Shown one piece after another: positions 37,251 through 50,615 of a stretch of 64,000 nt of DNA; the first letter of the stretch is position 1; each line of letters opens with the position of its first letter. The stretch is from NCBI GenBank assembly GCA_030704615.1, contig CM060733.1:69502001-69566000 (forward strand), read 5' to 3'. This DNA is from Takakia lepidozioides (lineage: Eukaryota; Streptophyta; Takakiopsida; Takakiales; Takakiaceae). The notes under the pieces were generated by a model. The model worked only from the letters and a program-made list of their open reading frames with translations, did not search any database and had not been told where the DNA came from. Made by a program: the position numbers and the translations under genes.

Positions 37251-37981
37251 GCGTCCAGCTCGCCGACGACGCTGTCGGAGCGCGGTTCCCCGGCTGTACC
37301 TCGCGGGCCGTACCCGTCAGCTCACACGCTTGAAATAAAATCAAGCCACATCCATATTGGGACCGCTTTATTGGACGAATAGCAGCAATGTGTACCTTTA
37401 CAAATTCCAACGCACAGAACTGTCGCTGACTCTTTCTTTTCGTCCTCAAATACCACTGAGTGGATGAATGCGCCGCGGCAATGGTCGTCTACTCAACGAC
37501 TGACAGGGGACCAAACGTCCGTAATCGGACACGCGGTCGTATTCCACACTAGCCACCGAACGCGTCAAAGAGTTTTGTGAACGGAACAAGTTACCCCACG
37601 TGGCAATCCTTTTATGGCCCTTGCGTGTGGCTCTGATAGGGACTTTGGGGACCTTATTGGCTACAAACCGAATACTCCGCCCCCACTCCGATTACGTTTG
37701 GTAGCGGACACCGGTTGACCTGCTACCGGCCCCTCCGGTCGCCCGGGTCCAGAAGGTGGCCATCGACATAAACCCTGCCTTTCCTGACAAGCACTTGCTC
37801 TCATCAGTCTTTCTTGCTCGCTCGGTTTCCGTCTTCTGTCTTCCCTGCATTTTCTTCCCTGTAGTTTATGAACTTTTTCTCTCGCGGTGGAGCTCAGTGG
37901 GTGTGCTGGGGAGAATTTTTTTTCATTCTCTCCCGGCATATCTCACGTTTTGAGTTTCATCGAGGAAGCTCGGTTGCTACA
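37251..37981. promoter_or_regulatory. Probable promoter/5' UTR region of COG8
   Basis: About 730 bp between the G-rich repeat and the COG8 start codon, with no open gene. Composition becomes T/C-rich from about 37780 (TTTCTTGCTCGCTCGG, TTTTTTCATTCTCTCCC), typical of plant 5' UTRs. No clear TATA box is seen, as is common for housekeeping genes. CACGTGG at about 37597 is an isolated G-box. Confidence 0.4.
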
Positions 37982-39969
37982 ATGAGTGCGGCCACCGCCA
38001 TAGAGAGGGTCGATGGTAATGGTCCGTTGCCATTGCCTTTCACAAACCCCTCGCAGCAAGCCTACGTTTCGGAACTTCTGTCGTTTACTTTAGATCGTCT
38101 ACATAAGGTATCCACCCTTCCCCTCTGTCCTAATGCAACTATATTTCTTGTACTTCACTCAATTAGTTCACATAATAAGTGTCCTGTAGGTGGTTATGCA
38201 ATGTACTTCTTGACGATGTGCTTCCGATGCTGGAGTTATTTGACATTTCTGGATTCACATGGACAAATTGGTCCCCTTCCCATCAGCTTAAGAATGTTGA
38301 CTATAGGTCATCATCAATATGTGATGAAGATTCCTCGCAAAATTGAGAGAAGTCTCAGCTGAAAGTGACGGATCTGTGGTAAATTTTGGAAATGAAAGCA
38401 GGTCGCCACTTCCCCGGGTTCTGGGAAAAGGTCAAATGGAGCACAATCTCCTAAGATGTTCTAACGTACAGATCTGTATGGATTTAGTCGCATCTCGTTT
38501 TTTCTAAATGGTTGTAGGTGAAGGACCTTGATATGTTCTTGGCCAGGATGTGCACCAGATCTCTCATGTCCCTCGATTTGGAACTTTGTCTAATTCGGTC
38601 TGTAATGACAGTGTTACTGATGTTGCTTTCTATGAACGATCTCCATAAATACTTGGCACCCTCTTTTGTACTGTTAGCCTCTTCTGGAATAGCAATGAAA
38701 ACTGTTTGAGCTTTAGGGACGTCAGAATGGTGCTGCAGATGCAATGCCACTTGGTCAAAACCACACTTCTTGATGAGGCACGGCTGGAGCTAAGTAATCT
38801 TCCTCAGTGAAGTCCTTTTTTCTTACATTTCGTCTGTCTGCAAGGAATTTTCTCATTCACCTATGAAAAGACCAAATGCAGGAGCCAGAGTTATTGTGGG
38901 TAGATTCTGAGCGCATTCGACGTCAGATGCAAGAGGTTGCTGTTGAACATTACAGAGCATTCATAAGTGCGGCAGATGCAGTCCAAAATATCACGCAGGA
39001 AATCACATCTGTGGACAAGCATTTGGATTATTTGGTAAGATGGGCAGGTTATGTGAAATCATCAAGGGTGTCCCTGTAGAGTGAAAAGGAAAGAATTGTT
39101 ATAATGCTACTTGCATTTGGGAGATTGTGCATGGTGCCCTGTGGATAATTGAACTGGACTAGATTTTATGGAAGTTGCATTAGTGATGATAAAAGTGTTT
39201 TTCTCTTTTTCTCCTGGGTTCTCATGTTTGTGCCTGAGCTCTAAATGGTCGATGTCTTTTCACTTCAGATTGCAGAGATTCCCAAGCTCACGAGTGGCTG
39301 CAATGACTTCATGGAAGAAGCACAGCAGATTTTAGAGAAACGCAAGCTGAATCACACATTACTTGCCAACCACAGCACTCTCTTGGACTTGCTGGAGATT
39401 CCACAGCTTATGGACACGTATGATCTTACACTTTTGTTGTAACATAGCATGGTGATGGATGTCTTATAATCACCGGTAAAGTAGTGAGGGAATGCACTCA
39501 TTGGTTTATTTCCCTGAGAACTGTGGCTATGACATACTCTGGAGGGCATAGGTTCCTGCAGGCTGCCAACCCTCTGATAGCCACTTATGGGATTTTGCCC
39601 TTCCAGAGCACCTCAGAGTCAACCTGAAATGGCGATGCCATTGCTCACAGCTGATGACATGCAGTTATAGGGAATAAAGTGGGCTTGCATGATACTAGCA
39701 AACATGAGGTTCATTTTAGCACTTCTCCTCAAGGCCCCTAGCTTGCAGAAGATGTGACACAAGCGGCTGTTGTTGCACTGCCAGAGTGTTCAGAGGAAAA
39801 AGGCACGAAAGTAGAAAACGAAGAAAGAAAGATACTTTATAACTTCCACGGAAAGCTCGAAGAGCTTACAGGACAAAGAAAGTAGGATAAAAGAAAGAGA
39901 GTGGGGCCCTCAACAACCAGCCCAAAGGACGGTAGGAAATCAAGTAGAAACCAAAGAACCACAAAATAC

Positions 39970-40010
<41 letters not shown>

Positions 40011-40442
40011 TCATACGATGTTATTTGCCGTAGCCTTGTGGCCACAGACCTTGCACCCAGTTTGGGTGAAACAAAAGGGAACAGACACTAGATTTGTGAG
40101 GGGTTCACTCCAGTTATTCAAATTACTGTGAGGTAAACAATTTGTTCGGGCTCTCCAGATTTCCTCTAGAAAGCCCTTCGCACAAGCATCAATCTTTGGT
40201 GTGTGGTCTGCCCAGCAGTTAGACTCCCCAGGGCCAGGTCTTCAGGCTCAGCCTCAAGATTTTGAAAGTTCGTGAACAGAGGTGTAGGGATTATGTTCTT
40301 GATGTACCTGAAGAGGGTTGCTCTGTGATGAATACCATGGGCGTTGTATTAAGAAAATGGATGAGAGAGAGAGAATGTACTCATAAGACATTGTTTGCCA
40401 TAGCTTTGACCCTGTGCCCAATTCGGGTGGAACAAGGGAATA

Positions 40443-40473
<31 letters not shown>

Positions 40474-43400
40474 ATTAATTAATTGTGTCATCTCATTCAG
40501 TGCTGGAGATTTTTTATCCTGACCTTGTCGTAGGTCCACCTCAGAGTAAAATGGTATGAATACTGTGCTTGTGAACTTCGTGTGTTGCGTTAGTCAAACT
40601 TGTGGAATGTGAATTACTACAGAATGTTCTGTTGAAGTTGAAATGCGTGCTGTTTCACAGATGTGTACGAAATGGCAACTACGATGAGGCCCTTGATCTT
40701 GAAGCTTTTGTCTCCAAACTGGCCACAATGCATTCAAGGTAACTATTTCTTGTTTTCGTCATTTGAAGGAAATGTTTTCCTCTGTAAAGATGCATGTGTT
40801 CTCACAGTCGTCTATTGATGGGACCAGGCTTCCAGTGATCCAGTCCCTTGTGGCGGATGTGGGACAGACAACTCAGTCATTGCTCACTCAGATCCTCCAA
40901 CGATTACGGTCAAATATTCAGGTGAAGCTCGCAGTGGAATTTTCAGACTGGAAGTTCTAGGTCACCAACAAAGTCTCTATACCAAAGTTATAAGCTGTAA
41001 AGTCACAACCCTGCAGCATGGTATAGCAGGCTTGCAATTGTGGAGTGTTTTGTGGTAGCAGTCACTAATTACTTGCTTACTTGAGTCACATGTAACAGTG
41101 ATATGTGTAGAATAACTTCTTTTGCTGGACAGTTGCCAGAGTGTCTGAGAGTAATTGGCTACCTGCGGCGCCTTGCTGTGTTCAATGAACATGAAATGCA
41201 TCTTCAGGTACGACCTTTCTGAACCACACTTATGAAGGTTTGTATCTTATGTTAATGATAATGCAGTGATGTGGACATCTTGTAGCAATAACAGGCTGTT
41301 TCTGCTCAAACACTTGCAATGCTGAGACTGAAAGAGGTGGTCCTCATGCCACAGTTCTTGAGATGCAGAGAAGCATGGCTGGTGGGCATCATTGATGATC
41401 TGGACCGAAGCAACCCATATGAGTATTTGAAGAGGATGGCAGACTGCCATCGAGTGCATCTGTTTGATGTGGTGACACAGTTTCGAGCTATCTTCTCTGA
41501 TGATACGTCTGGTCATGAGGAAAACACTGATGGTGGCCTCCTTTACAGCTGGGCCATGCATCGCATATCGTCACACCTTGCTGTGCTCCATGCTGTGCTT
41601 CCCCACATTACTGAGGGTGTGTCGCTCGCTATCATCCTTGAGCAGTGCATGGTAATCACCACTACCCTGAAGTGTGTGCTGTGTTCCCTCTGCAGCAAAG
41701 CTCTATTTGCTTAGTAATATGGAGAGTCCTCCATACAAATTGATCCAAAACCTGACCACGGATTTTGAAGGTTGAAGCAGGCATATCGTAGTTTTTCTTT
41801 TCTTTTTTTTGGGGGGGGGCCTTCAAGCAGAGCTGCGCCACTTCGAGACCGATTTGCATGCATGACCTACACTGGACTTTCCAAGGTGTTAGCAGTGAGT
41901 TGCACTTGAAGAGATGCTTGATATTGTGTATGGATTAGTGCACTGGCTCAGATAACATGTGGTTTGCTTTGAGCTCTACTGTGTGCAGTACTGTGGCATG
42001 AGCCTTGGACGTGTGGGGCTTGACTTCAGAGGCCTGTTACCTCCACTTTTTGAAAGGTAGGTAGAAACAGGTCTTTGTAAATAGGATCAATGTCTGCAGT
42101 TCCTGCTATCCAGTACCCTATGGTTCGTGACTGGCTGATTTATTGGTTTTTTGTTTTGCAGGTCTGTGCATGACTTGTTTGTTCGCAACATGACCGTTAC
42201 AGTTGACAACTTCCAGGTATATGTGCCTGTACGTTAGTTTGATTATGAATGGAAACTAACTGGATTGGTTGGTGCAGCATGAAAGCCAGGGTAGGATGTA
42301 TTTATGTAGTGTGTATCTTTCATTTCAGATGGGCAGGATTCTGCTACTTGCCTGCTCAAACCGGTTACCAGGGAATTACATATATAAGACTGAAAATGCA
42401 CATAGGAAGCTAACAGAATTGATTCTATCTGAAACTAAGGTTAAAAGTGCTCAGCGTCTTGAACTGGTGTGTGATGATTGGGAGACGCTGCCATGACTCT
42501 GTCTGTACTGATGCCATTGATGGGCATGATATCTGGCAGCATGTCCTGGACTCACATCGTTGGGTTCCCCTTCCCCTTGTGGGGCTAGGGAGCTGTGCTG
42601 GAGGTGTGGAGGATGCTTCTGATGATGTGGCTCCCCCCTACTCTTTGATGGAGCATCCACCTTTGGCTGCTTTTGTCAATGGTGAGTGTAAAAAAATCTT
42701 TGTGATTCACCACCCCAAGTGATTATGTTGCTTGAGATTTTAGCACAAGCCCAAACTGTATGTTGATATCTGAAGTGCTAATCACTGGCTTCGAGCTCTG
42801 GCAGACTGCTTACTGTCAACACATTGAATTATCACTGGTGCCTATTCTAATCATTTTACCATCTTGAATGTAGGTTTAGTTAAGTACAATTCAGATGTCA
42901 TACTCCAAGAAACTAACCAGGCAAAACTCTTTACTTGGCGAGTGGTGGCCAGCATCAAATGGAAGTGAAGGGGGCATGATTTAGGAATGGCTAGGAGTTG
43001 CTAACTGCCAGGGCTCAGCTACTTGGGTATGCCTTTGTAGCCTCAACATACAGCCTGTAAAACTGAGAGCTATGTTCGGGTTAAGTTGGAATTATCTCAT
43101 TCTAATTTGTGTATCTAACTTTTCCCTAGTGTTCTGGGAAATAAATGCTGTCCAGGTGTATTGGCAGCTCTCAATGAACTTAGGCACTGTGCACCAATCA
43201 ATTTGAAGGGGACATTGGCCTTGGAGCTTCAACAGGCTTTGCAAAGTGTGGCTGATTCTTTGCTACGGTATAACGCAACTCGCATGTTGAGAGAGAGCGA
43301 ATCCAATCTCTTCCTTTCCATGTGTCGGGCATTCATTGAGGTACTCCTGATACCTCCATTTGAAAGTAGCATTTAGATCTTTCAACCTTCTGAGTCATAG

Positions 43401-43856
43401 ACCTTGGACATTGAGTGTGAACATTTTTCCAGAAGTATGACAAATTTATGCAACCTGGATATCTACCAATAGCAGATTGATAAGTAGTGTATGCAAAATT
43501 CTATTCAGATTGATTCTTTCTGGGCAGCAGATTCTTAAATGCTGTATATAAATATCATGTTCTCTTTATTGTGTTTGTAGGTCGCATGTCCTTACTGCGT
43601 TCTGTGCTTTGGACGGTGCTATTCGGGGGGTTGTAGCTTGATACAATCGAGAGAGGTGCTGGAAGGCATCCGGAGGCTTGTCACTGCACCGTCTGCCCTC
43701 TCCAAAGATAATGTGAATGGAAGTGTCAGGGAGAGAAAATCAGGTGTCTTGGATGGACATCAGTCAGTTCAGGACAGGGTTTGTACAGACAGTGTGAATG
43801 GTGATGGTGAGAATAATAACAACACTTTCACGAGGGAGAATGGGCATGGAGGGTGA
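37982..43856 (+). CDS. COG8: COG8, conserved oligomeric Golgi complex subunit 8 (12 exons)
   Basis: Exons by GT/AG sites and phase: 37982-38107, 38882-39034, 39269-39417, 40661-40738, 40828-40921, 41133-41207, 41355-41651, 41989-42056, 42162-42216, 42540-42681, 43156-43340, 43581-43856. They total 1698 nt, 565 residues, close to plant COG8. Diagnostic stretches are [112 protein letters not shown] and [17 protein letters not shown]8 belongs to lobe B of the Golgi tethering complex that works in intra-Golgi retrograde vesicle traffic, with COG5-7 as lobe partners. The protein is soluble and peripheral, with no membrane segment. The gene is intact. Intron 3 (39418-40660) carries (GA)n tracts and a duplicated segment. 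The last exon adds a polar Asn/Gly-rich tail ([19 protein letters not shown]). Confidence 0.93.
39972..40477. repeat. (GA)n microsatellites and duplicated segment in COG8 intron 3
   Basis: GA tracts lie at about 39972-40006 and 40443-40477. Each is linked to a related stretch of about 70 bp (GTACTCATACGATGTTATTT at about 40005; GTACTCATAAGACATTGTTT at about 40376), both continuing to GCC(A/G)TAGC and GGGTG(A/G)AACAA. This indicates a repeated unit inserted twice or duplicated about 370 bp apart. Confidence 0.75.
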
Positions 43857-46250
43857 GAAAACAATGTCACAGTTATAGATGGAACAGTCCAGGTTCAGAC
43901 AATCGATTGGACTACTGGGATAATTGTTGTTGTGCTGGGATGTTGCAGGTGCATCATGTTGTTATCACCATTTTTTTCACTGCCTCTCTCTCTCATTCTC
44001 TCTCTGATGCCGTTCCTTGCAGGACCCATGGTATCATGTACAGTGATTATGCAGCTTATTAACTGAATGAAGTGAATTGATTTCTCAGGTCTTCATCATG
44101 ACCAATGAAGATTTCCAACCTCCAAGATGGATGTTTTACTCATTGTGTAACATGTTATCATCAAATTATGTACAATAATGTCATTTGACATAAAGTTGTA
44201 CATGTCTACAGGCGTCTGTTTCCATTGTATGTCAAGAGTCTTTCCATGGACCTACTTCCTCGGTGAAATAGCCTATGGCTGGGGCTAAAATACCCAATAC
44301 CTTTAAAGGTACTGCAGTATAGTTTTCACTATGTTGGCCCAAACCCTTGTGATACCAAGCTACGCGGTAGTTGGAGATGCTGTGTGCTCGACGAGTTCTA
44401 GTTTCAGAGGAGTAACTCAAATTTATTGCACACACAAAAGGGAAACTTTCTGTACCAAGAACACCAAGATCGTTGCTTCAGTAATCGAACACTCTTACAC
44501 ACAATATTATCTTATACACACTTAAGTACACAGATTAAACACCTTTCTCCTAAGGTCTGACTGTCTGAGCTCTCTATCCTGTAGCACATGCTGCCCTCCA
44601 ATGACTCAATGATCCAGATATATCTAGAGTCTTAGGATTCATATGGACTAGGTAGCTTTTTTTATATCCGGTAGCAGGGGCTCCTCTCGAGCGCTACCCG
44701 GACATAACCGGTTTTTAGGGCAGCGAGCCAGTCAGTTTACCCTTGTACGTACCTACCACCACAGGATATAGCAGGGAGCCAGGACCTACCGAGCTGCGTA
44801 GGTAGTTAAAAATCTAGTAGGTAGTAGAATACCACATATAGCACCCCTCCTCATATCCAGTAGAAACACGCCACGTCAGCGAGTCTGCTCTAAAAATCGG
44901 TTATGTATGTATTGAATACCAAATGCCCATGTAATCAACTATCATCCACAACCCTCAACACATCATCTACAACCCCCACTAAATCAACCAATGCTTGTAC
45001 AACCTGTAAGTGGTTGTACATGATTTATTGAGGGTTGATTTAATGGGCAAATAGTATGCAGGCCCACCAAATGCCCGTGTCTTGGCCCCACTTGTTCACT
45101 AAATAAATTCCGATAGATTCTTCGATCCTTTAATTCATTCTTAGATGCTTTCACCATTGGGTGTATGACCATGTCCCTCCAACCTACCAAGTACGGACAA
45201 TATGGTATGACATTGTACATGGTTGTAGGGTTGGCACCACCTACCTGGCTGGCACCTAGGTTGTTGGCGCCACGACTGCCACCTACATTGGTGGCGCCAA
45301 CCTTCTTAGCACAACCTACTTGTTGGCACAACTTCACAAAATAATTGTTGGCACAACCTAGTTTTTATCTAACTATTTTTGTAAGCAAACACATCTACAT
45401 AGTATGTACATATATTTGTCAAAAATATAATTTGAATAATTCAGATATGATTAGACTTTGGCCATGATAAGGGCAGTCAGTAGGATTGCGGCGGCACGAC
45501 ATCCTTGCAAAAGATTAGCGGAGTACGCTCAATGACAGCAGCTCCCGGATGGAGGAGGCAGCAGGGCGGTGGCTGGAAGAAGTTCAAGGACATGACAATG
45601 TGTTTGCAAATGCTACAATTCCTCACTAACACTCCAGGGCACATTTAAATTTCCCCCCTACAAGAACCTGCACGGATAGTATGGTGGACAATCAATCATT
45701 ACGGCGACTATCTCTTGTTCCCTATGGCATACTGATGTGACAATGGAGCAATGATATGACAAGCTGATGGCTTTAAAGAGATCTGGTAACATGCTACAAT
45801 GTAGGGCAGACCTGTTTTCATGACCAGACAGTGTTCTTGAATGTACAAGCATTGGAAACTTAGCCTCTTTTAGAAGCTGGTTACTTTAGGACACTTGATA
45901 CCATGCAAAACTGATATGGATGGATCTTTTGTGGCCAAATCTAGTCCTTGGTTATATGCCCTTGAATGTTTACCTATTTTCCGAAATGGTAAGACATTGG
46001 TAGATGTGAACAGAATGATTCAGGCATTGTATTCAAGTTGCTTTAGGATAAATAATACCAAAGTAACCTGAAGATTGGCTGCTCCATGAATGTAGCCGTT
46101 TTAGTTTCCTTCCGTGCCATGCAAACTATGGGCAGTAAGTGCCAGGTGGGCCTATAGCCACTCGAGACGACAAAGTCCATCCCCCCTTCGATGTAAATGC
46201 GGCGCCGAATTTCCATCCGGGGGATGGATTTCGGTGGCAGATTTCAAACT
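43857..46250. other. COG8 3' flank and non-coding DNA
   Basis: No gene is supported. At 43935-44060 and up to about 44200 there is 3'-UTR-like A/T-rich sequence (ACAATAATG, ACATAAAG near 44170-44195). At 44950-45030 an imperfect inverted repeat pairs CAATGCTTGTACAACC with GGTTGTACATGATTTATTG. At 45225-45362 TTGGCGCCA- and TTGGCACAACCTA-type units recur. All other open frames are short. Confidence 0.5.
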
Positions 46251-46389
46251 ATTCCCTGTGGATGAGAAAGAGGTATCGGTGCATCCACCGCTGGCGTGAT
46301 GGACACGTTACACGATGATTGGTGGGTACGTGGGACCCAAATGCTCCATTATTGGAGCCCGCACTGCTCTTCCGCTTCTCATCATTTTG

Positions 46390-47004
46390 AAAATCAAAGG
46401 GCTTCATTGCTGTCCGCAAGGTCATTGTCATCGGCATCAAAGACGTCCTCAGGACCTCCTTTGCAAGGATGTCGTGCTTCCGGAACCGGGATGACTGCCC
46501 TTATGAAGGCTTTGATTATGCATTATCTGGCACACAGTTTACACAGAAGATAGTGGGGCGAATGTGGAAACATTGTCCGCTTTTGAGTATATCCCAGGCC
46601 ACTACGCCTTCGAGCGAGGTGACGATCTTGGTCTGAGGGGTCTGTGGCTCCTGCGCATCCTTGATTCCGATTTATCCAGCTACGACGGGCACCCATGCAG
46701 AAGAATGCGCACTGCTATGCTGTTGCGGTGGAACTGCTGCCAGTGGACGTGGGTGGACTCCATCGGAGAGACGTATACTCCTGAAGGAATGCGCTCCTCT
46801 TCTCCATTGTATGGGGACATTCGCATTGGTGTGGACGACGAAAACGTGAAGCTTTCCATATTCGATGGTGGTATGATTGAAGGGCACGACATTGTGGTGA
46901 ACATCAACAGGGGTGGTACAACGGCTGCAATCCAGTTTACCTGGAGGAGCCCGATGACTCATGAGCTAGTTTTCAGAGCAGTCGAAGTCCCATTGACAAC
47001 GTGA
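46390..47004 (+). CDS. Unrecognised ORF region, doubtful gene or remnant
   Basis: The frame 46564-47004 (146 codons from METLSAFEYIPGHYAFERGD) is beta-rich toward its end (DIRIGVDDENVKLSIFDGGM, HDIVVNINRGGTTAAIQFTW). Upstream, in another frame at about 46400-46560, protein-like sequence FIAVRKVIVIGIKDVLRTSF and DDCPYEGFDYALSGTQF may be the same gene after a frame change or intron. No family is recognised. AATAAAAACC at about 47087 could be a polyadenylation signal. Low confidence because alternative frames on both strands are also open. Confidence 0.3.
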
Positions 47005-49596
47005 CTTGTATTCAGAAGGCACATGGCTAAAGATTTGTTTGCACCACCAGCACAGTAAACGTGCTTCAAATGCAATTCATGTGGATCAATAAAAACCCCA
47101 TTGTGCCCTCTTTTGTTCTATTATGTATCCATCGTTCCCAGAATGCATCATTCCTCATTTCGTTTGGGATTGGGAGTGTGGGTGGATTTTGCAAGTGGCT
47201 GGGAGGCTGAAATGGGCCCCCACTGTACAGAGCAGTACCACCCTACCATTCGCGAAACATTGCCTTTTAATATGTAATTCTAAAAAACATTGCCGAACCT
47301 CCTTCATCGGGAGGTCCTTCTCCCCCTATGACCATGACACCCTAAACCCTATTCCCGCGGACACTCATTTCCAGAAAATAGTCCTGCTCATGTTTTTTCG
47401 ACACTTACGACTCTGCTCATGGCTCATGCGCTCATGGCTCATGAAATAGCAGCCCCCCTCCAACGGCCGGGTATTTGCCTTCAAATATCCTTGGCGGAAG
47501 GGGGCAATACCTCCCTTAAAACTTCCATTTTTAAGTTAAGGGGGTCCGGATAAAATCCCTTGTTCAAGGCGAATTTACCCCGCTGAATAATAAATAACAA
47601 ATAATTAAAACATTCCTACAAATGCATGAAATCCGTAGAAATAGAGAACCCTCATAGGATCCTGTAGCTACCCAAATTACCTTCAAGGTACTAGGGGAAT
47701 GCCCTGGGAACGCCCCTTGTTTTGGGAGAGTTGGGGAAAAACTCTCCGCCTTGGGAGCGCCCCTAAATTCCTATACCAAACCCAATCAATAGTGCATTAG
47801 CAACTTAAGCAACCACCGGGCCAGAATAAATGAAATCCGCTTCCTATCAGTTTCTCATCCGATTGCCAAGACTCCTCGCCGTGTGCTCCTACTGGACTTG
47901 AAAGGCGGGAGAATACAAAGATCGCAATCCGGGACTGGAACAGTCGTCTTGTATTGTTTCGAACAGGTGCATGTTGTCATTATTGGTACCGAATTGGCAG
48001 CCTAATTTGCTGTCGATGCAGCGTCCTACGGTCATTTTGACGCCAGAGCTTCTCTCCATGGTCGTCGCAGACATGATCTACGTTCCTACGTGCTTTACCA
48101 ACAATTCCCAGATAACTCGCAAATTGCCCTGCTTTGGCAGTACAATGCCTAAACTGTCTGCCTTAAGATAAAAAACGATCTGAAAAGAAATTTGTACCAA
48201 TATATGCATCTACATATATGGCGACCAATGGGGAACACTCGCCTCGAGTGTAAAAGAACTCAGAATCTCTGGTTCGCACAATCCCCGTATTAGGGTATCA
48301 CTGATATCCCTTGGAGTGAACGACTCTCTTAAGTGACATGAAAAAGATGAAGAGTACTTTCCCTTTGGCTCTCCCGCTTCGGAGAGAGTTCAAGTCTTCC
48401 GGGAGAGAGGAGGGAAAATAAAAGCAAAAAACCAATAAATGCTTCAAAACCACCCGACTCGCCCTCTTCGGAGAGAGTTGGAGTTCCCAGATAAAAAATA
48501 CTTCAAAACCGCCATTCTCCCCCACCGGACTGGATTTCAATCCCCTAGATGATGCAAGAGAAATATTGGCGGTGCAATTTGATGATCCTACTCTAACACA
48601 GCCTTGGAAGGACTTTGGTTCTATACTACTCCTGACATGGCTTGCAGGGACCTCTCATGGATTTGCACAGCTCATTGTAAAATGCTAGGGCCTCGACTCG
48701 AGCTCGGACGGGCCTAAATGCTCCTAAACATGATGCTTCTGGGAGTCCTAAACAGTGGCTTCCGTGTCAACAAAAAAGATTGGATACTTTCTGAACCTCA
48801 GAGGACCAAACTCTAGTAATAGACGCACCAAACTATGACCTAACTATTCTCATGACTCGCAGGGACCTCTCATGGATTTCGCAGAGCTCATGGTGAAACA
48901 CCTAACGTTGAAAGGATTGGATACTTTCTGAACGTCATAGGACCACACTCTGGTAATAGACGCATTAACATGTGATAATCATAATGCTAAAAGGTCACAG
49001 GCCCTTCTGGGTTTTCCTGTGCCGGACATCCTTCACTCATGTGAGGAGAGCAACAACCACTACTCTACAAACTCTCCTTTTACCCCCTCACTGCTTTTCT
49101 GACTTTTCTATCTCTGGGAGAATATTGCTGCAGCGGGGCAGAGAAGACTAAACACAGGTCGCACCACTCTACTAGTCCACGCCTAACGGAGATGCGCCAC
49201 TCGGTTGCCATCTCAAAAAGGTTTTTAAGGGTTAGAATCCCTGTGCGGGAAGTCGCAGTGCTCCATGCAGGGAGCATTGGTATATTGCGGAATGCTTGAT
49301 GCAGCAAACACTTATTTTTTCTCAAAATATGCTTTGAGCAAACACAGATATATTCTGTGATTAAAAAAAACAAGCAATGATCGAAAGTGTGCATTGAACA
49401 AGAGTGCATATTTTAGCCATTCCATTGTTTCCATTCCTGCACCTGTGGTTCTTCACTTGGTGAAGAAGAAAAATAGAGAAACTCACAACACGTGATTAGT
49501 AACGAAGATGTATGAAGTCTTCTACATTGGCAATTCGATGGTCATACCTTTCATAGCTTATGCCATATCAACAGATTTCTAATTCTATAACGTGGG
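47005..49596. other. Intergenic stretch without supported genes
   Basis: No coding feature is convincing. Two related blocks (AGGGACCTCTCATGGATTT at about 48647 and 48861; TTGGATACTTTCTGAAC at about 48779 and 48912) show a local duplication. GAGAGAGTT/AACTCTC motifs recur at 47730-48490. Confidence 0.5.
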
Positions 49597-50615
49597 TTAG
49601 ATTACTGCAAACATCTCTCCGGACAGGACAAAGGCCACTGAGATCTCCCTTAGCACCTTTCCCTTAATGGGGGGAAAGATTTCATTGGTTAAAGGAAACT
49701 CGCATGTAGTACCGTTCACCAGATTGGGGAACTCCACTCCCCTCAGTGTCTCCAATTGTAATGAGCCGTTGTCAAAGATTGTCTTGACGAGATAGGGCCC
49801 CATCCAGTACGAGTTGAACTTGGCCTTGAATTCCTTGTTCCGACTATCAAACAATAATACCAGATCTCCTGGATCAAAAATCCTCTTTTGCGCTTCAGGT
49901 CAAACCGAGCCTTCCTCCTTCGCTGGACTGCCTCAATGTGTTGAGCTGCTACCTGCCGAAGCTCGTCTAATCCCTCCAACATCTCGAGTCGTTCCTTCAG
50001 GGATTCGGATGTTGCCAATCTCTCGGTGATGGCTAGTCGCAATGATGAAATCTCTGTTTCGATTGGCATAATGGACTCCACCCCGTAAACCAATGAAAAG
50101 GGGGTGTGTCGAGTGGTTACCTTATGTGTCGTGCAAAACGCCCACAAAGCTGAAATCAACTTGGTGTCCCAATCCCGCTTGTGCTCCCTAATTGTTTTGG
50201 AGAGGATGTTGCACAAGGTTTGGTTGGCGCGCTCCACTTGCCCACTTGTCTGAGGGTGATAAGGGGTAGCCTTGCGATGCTTGATGAAGAATGTTGCCAT
50301 CATTTCTTCGACGACGTCGTTAATAAGGTGAGATCCCCTGTCACTCACTATCTCCCTGGGGCATCCGAATTGGGAAATGATGTTTTTATAAATGAAAGAG
50401 GCGGCGTTGGCCTTTTTAACCGCCTTGGCCTCTGCCCACTTGGTCAAATACTCAATAGCTACGATGATGTAACGATTTTGTCGACTCAAAGCGGGGTGCA
50501 CTTCTCCTACATAGTTGATTCCCCACTTCTCAGTGAAGCGCATGGTGGAATGCATTTTCCTTTTGGGAAGTTTCTTTGGTGCTACCGGTCGATTGGCCGG
50601 ACTCTTTGCTCTGGA
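49597..50615 (-). pseudogene. Ty3/gypsy integrase remnant
   Basis: The catalytic core is recognisable: KWGINYVGEVHPALSRQNRY (a Tyr-Val replaces the usual D-F/V, so the first Asp is not evident), SQFGCPREIVSDRGSHLIND (D) and YHPQTSGQVERANQTLCNIL (E). Next come LWAFCTTHKVTTRHTPFSLV and the C-terminal region. A one-base frame change near 49850 separates the last part (MFDSRNKEFKAKFNSYWMGP). The upstream end is cut by an LTR at 50616, so RT and the zinc site are missing. It resembles the integrase of Tat/Athila-like plant lineages more than the chromovirus at 30.5 kb (inference from local similarity). Confidence 0.75.
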
